Source: Cryptomeria japonica (lineage: Eukaryota; Streptophyta; Pinopsida; Cupressales; Cupressaceae). Taken from it: a stretch of 64,000 nucleotides of DNA. The position numbers and the translations under genes are program-made. The stretch is from assembly GCF_030272615.1 (NCBI RefSeq), contig NC_081415.1:419206757-419270756 (forward strand), given 5' to 3'. Shown piece after piece: positions 33,251 to 44,440 of this stretch. Every line of letters starts with the position of its first letter. Within the stretch, counting starts at the first letter, position 1. The notes beneath the pieces were generated by a model. It was not told the DNA's origin. It ran no database searches and worked only from the letters and a program-made list of their open reading frames with translations.

Positions 33251-35603
33251 TCTTTATGGACTGGGGAGGTCTTGAGAAGTTCCAAAATGGAGATCTGCAT
33301 GGGTGTCTTCCCAAGTTGATCAAGGAGGTCATATCGGTGGGTGGAAGACATGGGTGGGGGGTTTGGTGGGGGAGGAACTCCTTGGATGGTGACTCTTCCT
33401 CAGCATGTAGTTGCATTGCAGTCATTCTATAAATGGGAGGTGGAAGGCATGGCGCCTTGAATGACTATCTGAGCAGGATTTGGTCTGCTTTGGGAAGAAG
33501 GAGAATTGACTCCTTGGATGGTTATGACATTGGCATGATTGTTTGCAGGTTCAATGCGACCTACTAAAAAATCAAAACTAGTTATGTGATTAGCGTAGTC
33601 ATAACCCATTGCGTTAGATGATGAGCCTTTTCCTTTATCATGCTTCGGGAAGGGTTCCTGGTACATTTTGAGTTTGTCATTGTTATTACCAGGTTTTGCA
33701 TTTGCTCCTTCAATCTCACCTCTATCAATGAGATCTTGTATGTAGATCTTCAGTTTCATACACTTTCATGTATCATGTCCCTTGATACAATGGTATTCAC
33801 AATACTCATTTTCATTATACCATCTCGGTTTAGGTTGATTGGGGTCAAATGGGCAAGTGATTGGAAAAACCACTACACCTACTTGGACAAGTTTTTGAAA
33901 CACCACTTCAATAGGCTCAGCCAGAGGAGTGAAATCTCTTGGAGTCCTATTATTCGATCAGGGTGGTCGTCCCTGGATTGAGATATTGTTGTGAGGTTTT
34001 TGGGATTGATTTTGGTTGTTGAATTAATGATTGTTGGTGGTAGATTTTGGGGGAGCGGCCACAGTTTGGACCCGTTTTGCATCAGTTATGCCATCATTAA
34101 CCACATTTTTGTTTTTGGACCAGAATTTTGGCTTGTCGTTATAATAAGAGGAAGAACTTTGTGTCGACTTCTGGTAATGTTTCAAGGTTCCTTCTTCCAA
34201 CAAGACACGTTCAAGGGTGAGGCCCTTATCGGTCTATTTTTGGAAGGATTTAATGCATTGGGATATTAAAGGTCTTGAAAGTTCAGGCACCAAGTTCTTT
34301 TGGAATAGCTCAATTTGATGTTGTTCTGGCATGTCCCACTGGAATTTCTTGATAAGATGTCACCATCTTTGTAGGAAATTGGTGAGGTTTCTTCGAGCCT
34401 TTGTTTTGTATTACATAAGTCCATCATAGAAACATCATTACCCATGTTGTATGCATAGTGGGCCACAAATTTTTCTGCCAAGTCTGGAAAAGAGACAATG
34501 GAACCTCGTGGTAAAGATGAGAACCATGCCAAGGCATCTCCCGTGAGACTCTTGGGAAAGAGTTTGCGAAGATAAAGGTCACTATAGGAGACTTCCTGGC
34601 ATAAGATGTGGAATTCTCGAACATGATTGCGGGGGTTTCCTTTGCCTTCATACTTGGTGAATTTAGGAATCTCAAATCCCAAGGGATATGGTGCAACTGA
34701 TATAGACGGATCATAAGGACAAGGGCAAAACTCTTCGAACGAGTAAGTTTTCCTTTTATTAGTCCTTTGTTTCATGTCCTTGATGATATTTTTCATGTCT
34801 TGAATTTCCTTGATGAGGTCTTGTTGTGGGCTTTGATAATGATGAAGTGTATTTGCCCCAAGAATTGGATGAACCAAAGAAGGTGCACCACCACCAATAT
34901 ATTGATATGATGAGGAGGTGGGAACGTGGGATGTGATGACCGATGTCGCTAGGGTTTGAGGGACAGTTGGTTGTGGTCTGCCAATTGTTGTGACGGGATT
35001 GAATACGGCCCGGATAAAATTTGCGACATTGTTGGGAGGAAGGGAAGTTTGTGAAATAGAAATTTGTGGTTGAATAGAAGGAGGTGGTATAGAAGTTTGT
35101 TGGAGAATGGATGAGATCGGATTTGATAGTGGTATGGATGGTAAGGAGGAAGAAGGTGGGATGGAGATCACTGTGGGAGCTATCGCGGGTGGCATTGATT
35201 GAGCCTGTATGATTGATGGGGCTGCAATTGATTGAGTTTGAATAGTAGGTGTAACACTTTGTGTGGGAGCGAGGTCTCCTTGTGGTTGTTGGGTGAGAGT
35301 AGATCTATTAAATTCAGGCAGAAGTTGAGCTCCATGTTCAAGGAGAGTTTTCAGAAGTGCAGTAGGATTGTGTTTAATAAACTTTTCCATTATCTCTTGG
35401 TTATAAGAATCCTCTAGGAAAGTTTGCACTTCTAGACAAAGTTCATCTTGGTTAACCATGTCAAGATTTTGACTTTGATCTTGATCGCTAGGTTGCCCAC
35501 TTTGTGTATGATCTTGCGTGGGATCTTCATATAGGACACCAATGTCTGGCATGCCATATTGTTGTTTAGCCATCTTTTTCTTTTGGGATCGAGTTGCGAC
35601 CAT
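33251..35603 (-). pseudogene. gag: E6 gag, one frameshift and several stops
   Basis: ATG at 35603 begins MVATRSQKKKMAKQQYG. The first 280 residues are Gln/Pro/Ser-rich, with an acidic start. The Retrotrans_gag core follows (FEIPKFTKYEGKGNPRNHV; GDALAWFSSLPRGSIVSF; LCNTKQRLEE). A frameshift near 34385 moves the rest to another frame, where FLQRW is followed by a TGA at a place where Arg is usual. The zinc knuckle CX2HX4HX4C (CEYHCIKGHDT, TGA, KC) lies near 33770-33810, again with a stop inside. A linker then leads into the protease frame. Capsid formation is the role of the intact family members. Confidence 0.85.
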
Positions 35604-35611
35604 ACACGATA

Positions 35612-35741
35612 TTTGTGATGAAAAGACTTAGGAAAAATGTGATGAAAGGACTTAAGAAATTTGTGATGAAAGGATTTGAGAAATTTGTGATGAAAGGATT
35701 TAAGAAAATTGAGGATGAAAGGATTTAAGAAATTTGAGGAT
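35612..35741 (-). repeat. 24-25-bp tandem repeat just upstream of E6 gag
   Basis: There are five to six units of the form TTGTGATGAAAGGATTTAAG plus AAAT, ending 9 nt before the gag ATG on the sense strand. The repeat is out of frame with gag. Confidence 0.88.
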
Positions 35742-36206
35742 GATTGATGAAGAAGGTATGGTAGTGATGGTTTAGAAGAAACTTGATAACTAGGTTGTCT
35801 TTGGTATGAACATGAAGGATTGATTCGAATGGCAAGTTGTATGAAGGGATACGACCACCCTGATTTGGACGATAGTTGGTGTTTCAAAGGACAAACCTGA
35901 ATGTTGATGGAGATGATGGACTCTTAGCTTCTCTCTCAGGCTTATGAAAAATGGGACGGATAGAGTTTTGACACAATTTTAGACTTTGTGTGGGTAATGA
36001 CTCGGACAATTGTTTGTGTCTTGACAAATGTTCTTGCAAGGTGTTTGGGGATAGTGATGTTTTTTTAGTCTACTCTTGGCAAGTATGTATCAAACAAAGC
36101 AAACACAATGATCAAATGCATATTATATCAAAGACACTCATGCTCATATACAACATTCTTAAGGCTGGCAAGGACAATAGTCATTGAATCCCAATTGGTT
36201 TCCCAT

Positions 36207-36395
36207 CTACGCTTACCCAGAGCAGACACTTAGATGCTTGACCCCACTGGCTCCCCTCCACGACACTCACTTCTTGGGGTAGCCAAGCATCAATTCTCAT
36301 GAAAACTCCTCATGGCGAACTTTGTGTCTTTACTAAGGGCCGTAAGAATATGGGTCGCTTCAGAGTTCCGACCTCCTGCATCAATGACTAGAAGG
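36207..36395 (-). other. Conserved leader block (E6 copy)
   Basis: Read on the minus strand, 189 nt align with 61537-61724 of E11 at roughly four in five bases with few gaps. Strongest words are GCAGGAGGTCGGA, ACAAAGTTC, GGAGTTTTCATG, TGATGCTTGGCT, AGAAGTGAGTGTCG, GGAGCCAGTG and GGTCAAGCATCTAAGT. It has the same orientation relative to gag in both elements. Confidence 0.88.
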
Positions 36396-36749
36396 TTTTT
36401 GGCCACTATGAACAAGGTGTTTAGTAAGTCTTCCCGTTAGGAGCTACCCTTCGAAGTTGCACAAGCGCAATTGAGGCCTATAGGCCAACGAAGCACCAAG
36501 AACTTAGTAGTCACGCAAGCGTGATTGAGATTTCTAGGATCCTGCTAAGCACCCAATGTGAGAGTGAACTCTCATATAGCCCCAACCATTAACCCTTTCA
36601 TAGTCAATGACCTATTTATTATAGTGAGTTGGGAACCCCAGGTCCGGGTGTACTCACTTGGGTTGTTCCTCTCTTACCTTCTCAAAGAGCAAGTTGGGAG
36701 GGCAGGCCCGCTAGAGGTAAACACACAATCAAACAAGAAAAGGTTGGAG

Positions 36750-37779
36750 GGTCTGGATTTTTGATCGTCTAGTAAGATGAGAGCATACTTTCCTACCTTT
36801 ACACTTTTCTTAAAGACACATAAGACAATGGTTCATTCCATTTTAATTAATATCTAGGTGCCTAATTTAAATAAATGCACAATATTTGGTCGAATCAGCT
36901 AGGCAACCTGCAAAACCACTTGATTAGTAGTTTGAAAAATGGAGTCTTCAAAAAGCATCCTGCAAAATAACTTGATTAGTAGTTTGGAAAAATAGAGTCT
37001 TCAACAAGTGTCCTGCAAAAAACAACAAAATGACAAAAATATTAATTTTTTTGATTTTTTGGGAATGAATAGAAAAACATGAATAAATTTTTTTTTACTA
37101 ATGACAAATGTGGATTTGAAGAAAGCTTTGATGGGTAAATGGAGTTTGACTAGGTTTTTGCCGCTTTCCAAGGGATAGGCAAGCGAAAAATGGGGATTTT
37201 AGAGGAGAGATGAAGGAATGAGAAAATTTGTCCAAGAGGGACAAAGAAGCAAAAGTTGGAGATGGATAATATGAGAAAAATTTGGAGGTGATTGGATAAA
37301 AGGGGAAGAAGTTATGACAAACCCTACAAATAGAGAAATATGAGATTTTGGGCTTCAAAAAGTGGATTTAACAAAGCAGAAACCCTAAATTTAACAGAAT
37401 AAAAAAAATTGTCAAAGGTCCAGATTTTTGATTGTCTAGATAGACAAGAGCATAATCTCCTACTTTCACACTTTCCCATGGTCAGACAGATTATCTTTAA
37501 ACAGAGCAGATAACAGGAAATGAAAAAAAAAGAAATGCAGACTACAGTTAGCACCTAAAAATTTCAGACAGATTAACAGAGTAGATAGTAGCACTAAACA
37601 GATAGAAAAGTGTCAAAGGTCTGGATTTCTGATTGTCTAGATGGACAAGAGCATACTCTCCTATTTTCACACTTTCCTGTAGTTAGAGCATACAATCGCG
37701 CTAAACAGAATAGAAAAGTGAAAGGTCCGGATTTCTGATTGTCTATATAGACAAGAGCATACACTCCTACTTTCACACA
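36750..37779 (-). repeat. Four dispersed copies of a 60-65-bp leader repeat in E6
   Basis: Copies lie at 36750-36809, 37414-37476, 37614-37678 and 37720-37779. The common words are GATTTYTGATTGTCTAGATR, GACAAGAGCATA and CTCCTAYTTTCACACTTTCC. The intervals differ, so this is a dispersed rather than tandem family. Confidence 0.88.
36907..37011 (-). repeat. 52-bp tandem duplication in E6 leader
   Basis: Two adjacent units start CCTGCAAAA and contain ACTTGATTAGTAGTTTG and AGTCTTCAA (36907-36958 and 36959-37011). A third partial start follows. Confidence 0.85.
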
Positions 37780-38081
37780 GATTATAATTAAACAGAGCAG
37801 ATAACAGAGCAAATAACAAATCGGATAATAGGAATTCAAATTCCCACAAAAACGATCGCGCTAATCGCAAAGCTATCATGCTGAAACTGAAACAGAAACA
37901 AAAAAAAAACAGAAACAAAAATGCAATAGAAACAGAAAAGAAGTTGTTGCGCCGAAATGCAGAGTCGCTATTCTGGAACCTGCAAAAAAATAATTTTTTT
38001 TTTTTGCAGTCACGCTATTCTGTTACCTGCCTCTTACAACTCACAAAAACCTTAAAAAAAAAAATTAGTTCTTAGAGACGT

Positions 38082-38101
38082 GGGTCCCATCGGGCATGCC
38101 A
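38082..38101 (-). promoter_or_regulatory. E6 primer-binding site
   Basis: On the minus strand TGGCATGCCCGATGGGACCC begins three bases after the LTR end. E11 has TGGCATGCCCCGTGGGAC in the same place, so the site is conserved. I do not recognise the tRNA. Confidence 0.75.
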
Positions 38102-38104
38102 AAA

Positions 38105-39079
38105 TGAAGAGGCGAAAACAGATTTGAAGGTCAAATGATCAAAACATAATGAAATAAACATGCAGAATGCTAAAATTTCATTAAAAGACCATTTCACCTT
38201 GCTTTTTTACCTTCTCCTTCGGATTGAGCTTGATGAAGTGAAGGCGCCCCTTGATAATGCTCCACTTGATGTGCTCCTTTGATTGCTGGATGTGGATGGC
38301 TCTCCAATGTTGTGCACAAATGGAATGGATTTGAAAAATGATAAGGATGAGATGATCAAGTTGCCAAGATGATTTCATGGGCTCAAAAGGGCAGCATAGA
38401 CTTACTGGATTTTAAGATGTTTAGAATTAAGGGATGGAGCCCTATTTTATAGGAAGAGGAGAGAAAAACGGATGGCTAGGATGAATTCGAGATGAAGGGC
38501 TAAGATTTACTTGTGAGCTCACACAAGGTCCAAGAGAGGGTGTGGAGACCAAGAAATATGCCTTAAAGGCATTTCGTATCTCCACACTCCACAAGATGCA
38601 TTAGAAGAATTAAAAATTCTCCAAAAAAAGATATCATAGGGATTGGAGGAATAAAATAACGACTCATTAGGAGGGGGATTAGAGGAAATGTTAGGTGGGA
38701 TTAATATTTGTAGGAGAATTTGACTAGGAGAGAGAATGAGTGGAGGGAATAAAAAATTAGAAGAATAATGTTAAGTGAGTTTAGGGAGTTTCTAGAAGAA
38801 ATAATTAGGTTAATGATGAATTAAGAAGATGATTTGTAGGAATCATGTAGGTTAACTAATTAATTGAAATTAATTAGCTAAGAGGAAGATTTGTGAGGAT
38901 TTGATTTTTTTAGAAGAATAAAGAAAGGGATTGATTTATTAAATAAATCAATCACATGCTATAGTGACAATATTAATTATATTTAATTAATATTGAGAGG
39001 AGTTTGAATTAACATAATTAATTAATTAATCATGCGAGGAATTAAAAATAATTAAAATAATTATTTTTAAGTGTCTACA
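38105..39079 (-). repeat. E6 5' LTR (975 bp, internally deleted)
   Basis: It matches 25267-26391 except for a 150-bp deletion at 38656/38657. It keeps a minus-strand TATAAAAT (38444-38451) in U3. The palindrome-rich TTATTAAATAAATCAAT section near its end resembles the AT palindromes of the E11 LTR. Confidence 0.92.
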
Positions 39080-41461
39080 ATTAGGTTCATTATAGACTCG
39101 CCATATTCTTCTAGCTCATCACCTAGATCAGGCCAAATGAATTTTTCTGACTCCTCATGTGGCCGAGTTGGTGGATAGTGTTAATTATTTGTACTATCTT
39201 CACTAAAAATAGTCATATCTCCTAATCTACATCCTATATAAGCATTTGTAGTCGCAAACGAAGGCTTTCCCAAAATTACTAAATATCCACCTAAGGTATG
39301 TTTAGGGGATAAAATCATGAAATTACTTGGATATTTTCAAGAATTAAGAGTTACTACAATGTTCTCCATCATACCATTTGGCCTAACAGTGGAATTGTCT
39401 GCTAATTGAAGGACTGTGTGAGTAGGTCTCATATTTTTCAAATTCAGATGGTGCATGATATCCTTTGTCATGACACTAAAAGCATATCCTAAATCATATA
39501 AGGGCATTCTGAACTATGACTCCATTTATTATTATTGTAACTATTGGGCTACTAGGATCCAAATATTTAGGCATAATCACTTTCCCTAACATTATATCAG
39601 CCAACTGACTCGTTACATGAATTGTTTTGGGATCCTTCTTCTTTCTCCCTGGCTTCTTTAAGCACACATCTCTAATAGATTTATGATATATGGCAACATA
39701 TTTAATCGTCTAAAATAGAGGTATCTTAACACAAACATGCTTAAGTTTATCTAGGAAATCAAAGGTTGGCTTAGATATTGGATTTGGTTGAGCTAATCTT
39801 TGATTAAATGGATGCTCTATGTTTTTTAGGGTCTTCATTTGGTAATAACGGATTAGAATATACCTATTCCTCTTCTTCACTGGATAGTTTTGTTATAATA
39901 GGAGTAATAAGAGGAGGTAAGTTTTTTCCTGACTGGAGGTGTACATCACTAATGTTGACTGCATATGTAGGGTATTGATTGAACTTTTCATAATACACTG
40001 GTTATTGTTGTTGTAGTTTATTATTAGGACTTGGAGCAGGCTGAGTTGGTAATTGAGTAGGTCTTGGTGGCACATTGGTAGATGCAGGTGGCGTAATTGC
40101 CGACTGGCTAGCAGATGAGTTGGGTTGGAGGTATCAAGTTGGCTGGTTAGGCCATTGTTGTCCTCTCCATGGTTGTGATTGTGACTAATTTGTTTGTTGT
40201 GATTGCCAATTTCCTAGGGGTGGTTTCCATTAAGCTTGAGGTCTAGACCAAGAGTTTGGCTGATAATTGCATTGTTGATTGCCATAGTTGCCAAAATTTT
40301 GTGGATATTGGGATTACCACTGATTATTAGGTGTACAAGAGTATTAACCATTAAAGGATAAAGGATCAGGTGGCATATCTTATCTTGGGACCCACAACTT
40401 CCTTTGTGCTACATAAATTTTTTGGCCCTCATCATCTTTTACTAGATGAAATTATAGTTGATTAGCTTTGCTTTCAATGCTTGCCAACTTCTTGCATCTA
40501 CAATCCTTCTTTTGTCCACAATGAGGACAAAATTCAGCTAACATTGCCTCTGTAGCCTCGTGCTTCTATTTTTCCTGAAGAGTATCTATTTGTGTGGTCA
40601 TGTTATTAATAATATCCTACTGAAAATCCTTGAGAAAATTAGTCAAATATATTCTTGATACCCCAGAGTTGGATTTGTTTGGTGTATACTTGTATCCTCT
40701 CGGCCTCTTTAATGCAACTCTAGAATAATTTTGGTAGAGTTATTGCATATTATCCCAAGTTTCTTGAGTAATGTCACCACCTCCCATGAGGTTTAGAGCA
40801 TCAATACATTCCTCATTGATTCCCCTTAAGACTAGTTTCCGACAATCTACACTCAATTGATTATGCTTTGACTTCTTTAAGCGAAAGAGAAACCTTTCTG
40901 ATAGTCTTCCAGAGATTCCTCATCTTTTTGTTGCATGTGAAATATATCATCTCCCCTCATATCACTTCCTCTGCAATATTCCTTATATTTATAAAGGAAT
41001 TTTTCTTTCATGATGTCCCAATCAACTACAGAATCTTCTCCTAAGGACACAAACCAACTGAGAGAAGAATCCTTCAAGGTGGAGGGAAACAACTTAAGTT
41101 TGTGTGAATTTGTGAAATAGTCATAACATCTGCATAGCACATCAAACTCAAAAAATAAGGTATCTGGGTCTTCTGTAGTAAGGCCATAAAAATGAGGAAG
41201 AGCCGCAAGAGGAATGTTCTTCAAATTAGCATTGGCTCATTGTGCTAGGATAGGAAACTTAAAGGTCAAGTCAAGAGGTGGGGGTGGATTGTTCCCACCA
41301 CCTCCACCACCACCACCAAGGCCTATCATATTGCCTTGGTAAACTACCAATACAGCAAAGGGATTCTCTATAAAAGGTGGCTCCGGTGGAGGAATGAGGT
41401 TGTCTAGGCCATTATTATCTTGGTCTACAAAGTGTTTGTTGGATATTTCTGCTACTAGGAT
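39080..41461 (-). pseudogene. gag: E5 gag (main part) and protease
   Basis: The Athila-type gag core reads IPLAALPHFYGLTTEDPD (near 41200), FPSTLKDSSLSWFVSLGEDS and KEKFLYKYKEYC. A Cys-rich zinc segment EFCPHCGQKKDCRCKK lies near 40510, and a Gln/Pro/Asn-rich region follows (40400-39900). The protease segment (39600-39200) includes YDLGYAFSVMTKDI, RPNGMMENIVV and LGKPSFATTNAYIG. The usual D-[ST]-G appears as DLG. In-frame stops are frequent, including TGA just before the core near 41237. The right end is cut by the solo LTR E7 and the left by E6. Confidence 0.83.
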
Positions 41462-42799
41462 ATGTTGTTGTTGTTGATGTCAACATATTCCTATGTTGTT
41501 GTGAGTTGCTTGGTGTTTCAGTGATTGAATTGAGTTGATATGGGTGGTTTATCTATTTGGGATGCTAGAATTTCATTCCTTATTGGTTTCAGTGATCCGG
41601 AAGATTGCTTGATCATATTAATTGATCTGGTTTGTAGTTCAATTTTTCAGTGCAATGGTTGGGCAAGTTTGGTATTTGATCTGGTGAGCTTCGGTATGAT
41701 CACATCTTTGGTTGTGGATTTTGGAGAATGTTTTGGATGTTCATGTGTATCCTCAATTCAAATGGTTCATGATTTGGTGCTCCGCAAGTTATCTTTCTAG
41801 TCCAAATTGTTGTTGTTGAGTGTTCTTGTGAGTTAGCATGTTGATCTATGAATATTTGAATAAGTGGTGTTGGTGCAGCTATTGCAGATGGTTGTAGCTA
41901 TTGCAGATGGTTCCAATGTGCTTGTTGGTGTTTTATGATCATGTCCTATTTTCTTTGGTGTTATGCATTGATTCTTGTGTGCATTCTTGGTGATTTTGTT
42001 GATCCGACGCTATTCCTTGTGTTATGTGGTATTCTTGGTGGTGTAGCGTATTGCGGTTGATCTTGGCGAGATTTGTGGTGGTGATGCATATTTAGAGATT
42101 TGATTTAGGTCCATGCTAAGTCATGCATATCATTATATTGGTTTGGTGGTTCACATATGTATCATGTGATGTAATTTTGCAATTGAGGTTTGAGGGTTTG
42201 GCCGACCTTGTTGTCAAGGTTGATGAATTGTATATATAGGTGGTATAGTCATGTAATTTGTGTGTTGATGTTGTGTCTTCATTATCAAAGAGTGGTGTAT
42301 GTGTGCTCAAGAAAATTTATCCTTTGGTGTGGTGTATTGAGTAGAGATTGTTGCAAGACAGACAAATGTGCTTAACCAGAACTATCGTCAAGCATAAGGA
42401 GATGCTATATTTGCAGTTCATGTAATCCAGATTGTAGTCTGAATCTTAATGTAAGGTAGTGATCCTTCCCTAAGGGTTGGAGCCTTCTGGGTCATCTTAT
42501 TTTGGGTTGTGAGCTCTAGGTAGTGTGCTTGAATTCATGTGCATTCCCATTGTAATATTTACACATACTACTACAAAGTATCATCTTATTGTGGGTAGGT
42601 TCCCACCGTGGTTTTTCCCTTAACCAGGTTTTCCATGTCAAAATCTTGGTCTTGTGTGTTGGTGCTATTATGTTTACCTTTATTCTTGTTGTAGTTGTTT
42701 AGATCTAAGATTGTGCTTAATTTGATTAATCTGGTGAAAACTGATTGACCCACCCCTCTCAGTTTTCCTTCTTGGTTGTTGCTAATAGAGTTATGCAAA
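41462..42799 (+). mobile_element. E7: solo Copia LTR inserted in E5 gag
   Basis: About 1.34 kb of plus-oriented sequence separates the E5 gag N-terminus from the gag body. It opens near TGTTGATGTCAACAT. It has a TATATATA at about 42229-42237 and the typical Copia LTR R/U5 wording GGGTAGGTTCCCACCGTGG, TTTTTCCCTTAACCAGGTTT and CCACCCCTCTCAGTTTTCC near the end. No second LTR or internal domain is present. AGGAT occurs on both sides (41457-41461, 42800-42804) and may be the target duplication. The exact ends are uncertain by about 10 bp. Confidence 0.75.
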
Positions 42800-42901
42800 A
42801 GGATTAATTTCTAGCTCAATATTATGGTCTTCAGCTAGATAATCTTCAGGTTGATTGTGGGTAGGAAGGAATCTCCCAAGGGGATCTCTTCTTCTATGCA
42901 T
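42800..42901 (-). pseudogene. gag: E5 gag N-terminus
   Basis: ATG at 42899-42901 reads MHRRRDPLGRFLPTHNQPED followed by YLAEDHN, a typical Athila gag start, before the E7 junction. Confidence 0.75.
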
Positions 42902-43037
42902 ACATGTATTTTAAAACTAATATTAGACCTGTATGAATGAGAAAAATAACTTAATCTAGTCTAGGAATAAAAATACTGCTATAATAATGGCTGACAAATT
43001 AAATCCTATATTCCTATAAAATCCCAGCTTGACACCA
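42902..43037 (-). other. E5 short leader
   Basis: This AT-rich segment lies between the gag ATG and the primer site. Nothing else is recognised. Confidence 0.6.
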
Positions 43038-43055
43038 TCCCTAACAACGACGCCA
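43038..43055 (-). promoter_or_regulatory. E5 primer-binding site, tRNA-Asp-like
   Basis: On the minus strand TGGCGTCGTTGTTAGGGA follows the LTR by four bases. It differs little from the Athila-type site TGGCGCCGTTGCCGGGGA. Confidence 0.85.
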
Positions 43056-43059
43056 AAAA

Positions 43060-44323
43060 TGTTGGTCCAAAACAATAGGTGTTAAAATACAACATTATAC
43101 TCAAGCTTAGAGACAAGAGTTCCTAATTCAGAAGCTATCAAAACCCCACTATCTTGGTTTATTTATCTTATCAACCCGAGGATGTATAGCTTGAAATGGG
43201 ACAACAAAATATATGCACTAAGAGTTTTGAGGAACAAGTCTATCCTAACTCTAAACAAATGAAATGATAAATAAAACTTCTTAAAGAAATAACTTGCTTC
43301 TAGATTATAACACATGAAAGCTATGTCAACTTCTATCAACAAAATATAAGCTTGTATAACCTATAAAAAATTAACTATCCTATTTTGTCATGGCTACAAG
43401 AAGAAACATAGAATAATAGTTCAGTGGCTACAAGAGCAGACAAACAATGAACAATTTACTAGAACAAATCTAGGCAACTTTAAAAAGTAAAGTGCATAAA
43501 ACAAATATACAAGATCCTCACCAAGTAGGCCCCCTTGAGTGAGTCTTCTGGATTACAACCTACAATAGAGATTAACTATAATGCTCACATAACCATGTCA
43601 AACACCATAAACTGCTCAAATAGTAAGTGTGTTTCTATATTCAGAATTAACCCGACAACATAACATAGTCTGATATTATAATAGTAACCAACTAAATCTA
43701 GAAACTTGAAGAGGATTATATAACATTCTTCCTCATAACAATTTTCCACAATAACCAATCCACTCCTAGTATCTAGGTGGATGCTTTCATTTAAAATATA
43801 AATTCTAAGAAGGCTAAGAGAAATGGGACTCTATTCCAACTTTGAACATTTGTACAATCTTCCCTAGATTTTCTCTAACATCCAGTATGGTCATTAATAA
43901 AAACATTAATATCTTATGACTGGTCTTGAAGGCTCCTTAATGACACCAAATATTTTATGCCGAAGTTGTAACAACCTTTGACCCCTTCTTGCCTCACCGT
44001 CCAGTCCTACTCACGTTCCCATGCTGTTGATAATCAAGCCCCGTTTTAACATAAAAGTATTTCCACGTGGCTGCAGCACTAGGGTTAGCACAAGGACATC
44101 TATTCTCATTCATGGTTATTCATTGCAACATATTCATCACACAAAGATAATGTTAATACTTATATTTGCATTCATAAAGCTTACTATTTCATCACAACAA
44201 AGATTTCAGACTGAGGATAACATGACCAACACATAGATTCAAAAAGGCAGTTAAAGCTTAACTATCATATAAAAGTCTTATTATTAAACGATTGCAAATA
44301 AAGACATAAACTAGGACTCATAA
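43060..44323 (-). repeat. E5 5' LTR
   Basis: It is the direct repeat of 17519-18785, starting TGTTGGTCC on the plus strand. The outer end reads ACTCATAA, where the left copy has ACTCATCA, so the terminal dinucleotide has mutated. It is followed by the target duplication CATGG. Confidence 0.92.
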
Positions 44324-44396
44324 CATGGGTTTGCCTCAATCAAACTCTTGTTTTGGTCTTTCAACCCCCAAAGATAGTGGAAAGGAAAATCATCAA

Positions 44397-44397
<1 letters not shown>

Positions 44398-44437
<40 letters not shown>
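44398..44437. repeat. (TA)n microsatellite
   Basis: This is an uninterrupted AT dinucleotide tract of about 18 repeats, followed by (ATT)n and AGTAGTAG. Confidence 0.93.

Positions 44438-44440
<3 letters not shown>

Larger units (their letters stand above)
35604..38081 (-). other. E6 leader
   Basis: This 2.5-kb non-coding leader has several layers of structure: a 24-bp tandem array next to the gag ATG (35612-35741), a 189-bp block shared with E11 (36207-36395), a 52-bp tandem duplication (36907-37011) and four dispersed copies of a 60-65-bp repeat (36750-37779). I see no credible coding frame. Confidence 0.75.
25267..39079 (-). mobile_element. E6: 13.8-kb Tat-type Gypsy element nested in E5
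   Basis: LTRs at 25267-26391 and 38105-39079 are flanked by ATTGG (25262-25266) and ATTAG (39080-39084), a 5-bp duplication with one change. The minus-strand order is leader, gag, protease, G-patch-like segment, RT, RNase H, second RNase H and integrase. The second (archaeal-like) RNase H after the Gypsy RNase H remnant marks the Tat lineage. Long leader and 3' regions rich in tandem repeats are also typical of Tat/Ogre elements. LTR divergence looks like only a few percent outside a 150-bp deletion in the right LTR. Confidence 0.9.
17519..44323 (-). mobile_element. E5: Athila-type Gypsy element, split by E6 and E7
   Basis: LTRs of about 1.26 kb (17519-18785 and 43060-44323) are flanked by an exact 5-bp duplication CATGG (17514-17518 and 44324-44328). 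The primer site next to the right LTR (TGGCGTCGTTGTTAGGGA) resembles the tRNA-Asp-type site of Athila. The order on the minus strand is gag, protease, RT, RNase H, integrase and an extra 3' ORF, as in Athila. Removing the nested E6 and E7 leaves about 11.6 kb, a normal Athila length. LTR divergence in the first 140 bp is about 7%, older than E6. Coding parts are decayed. Confidence 0.9.
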
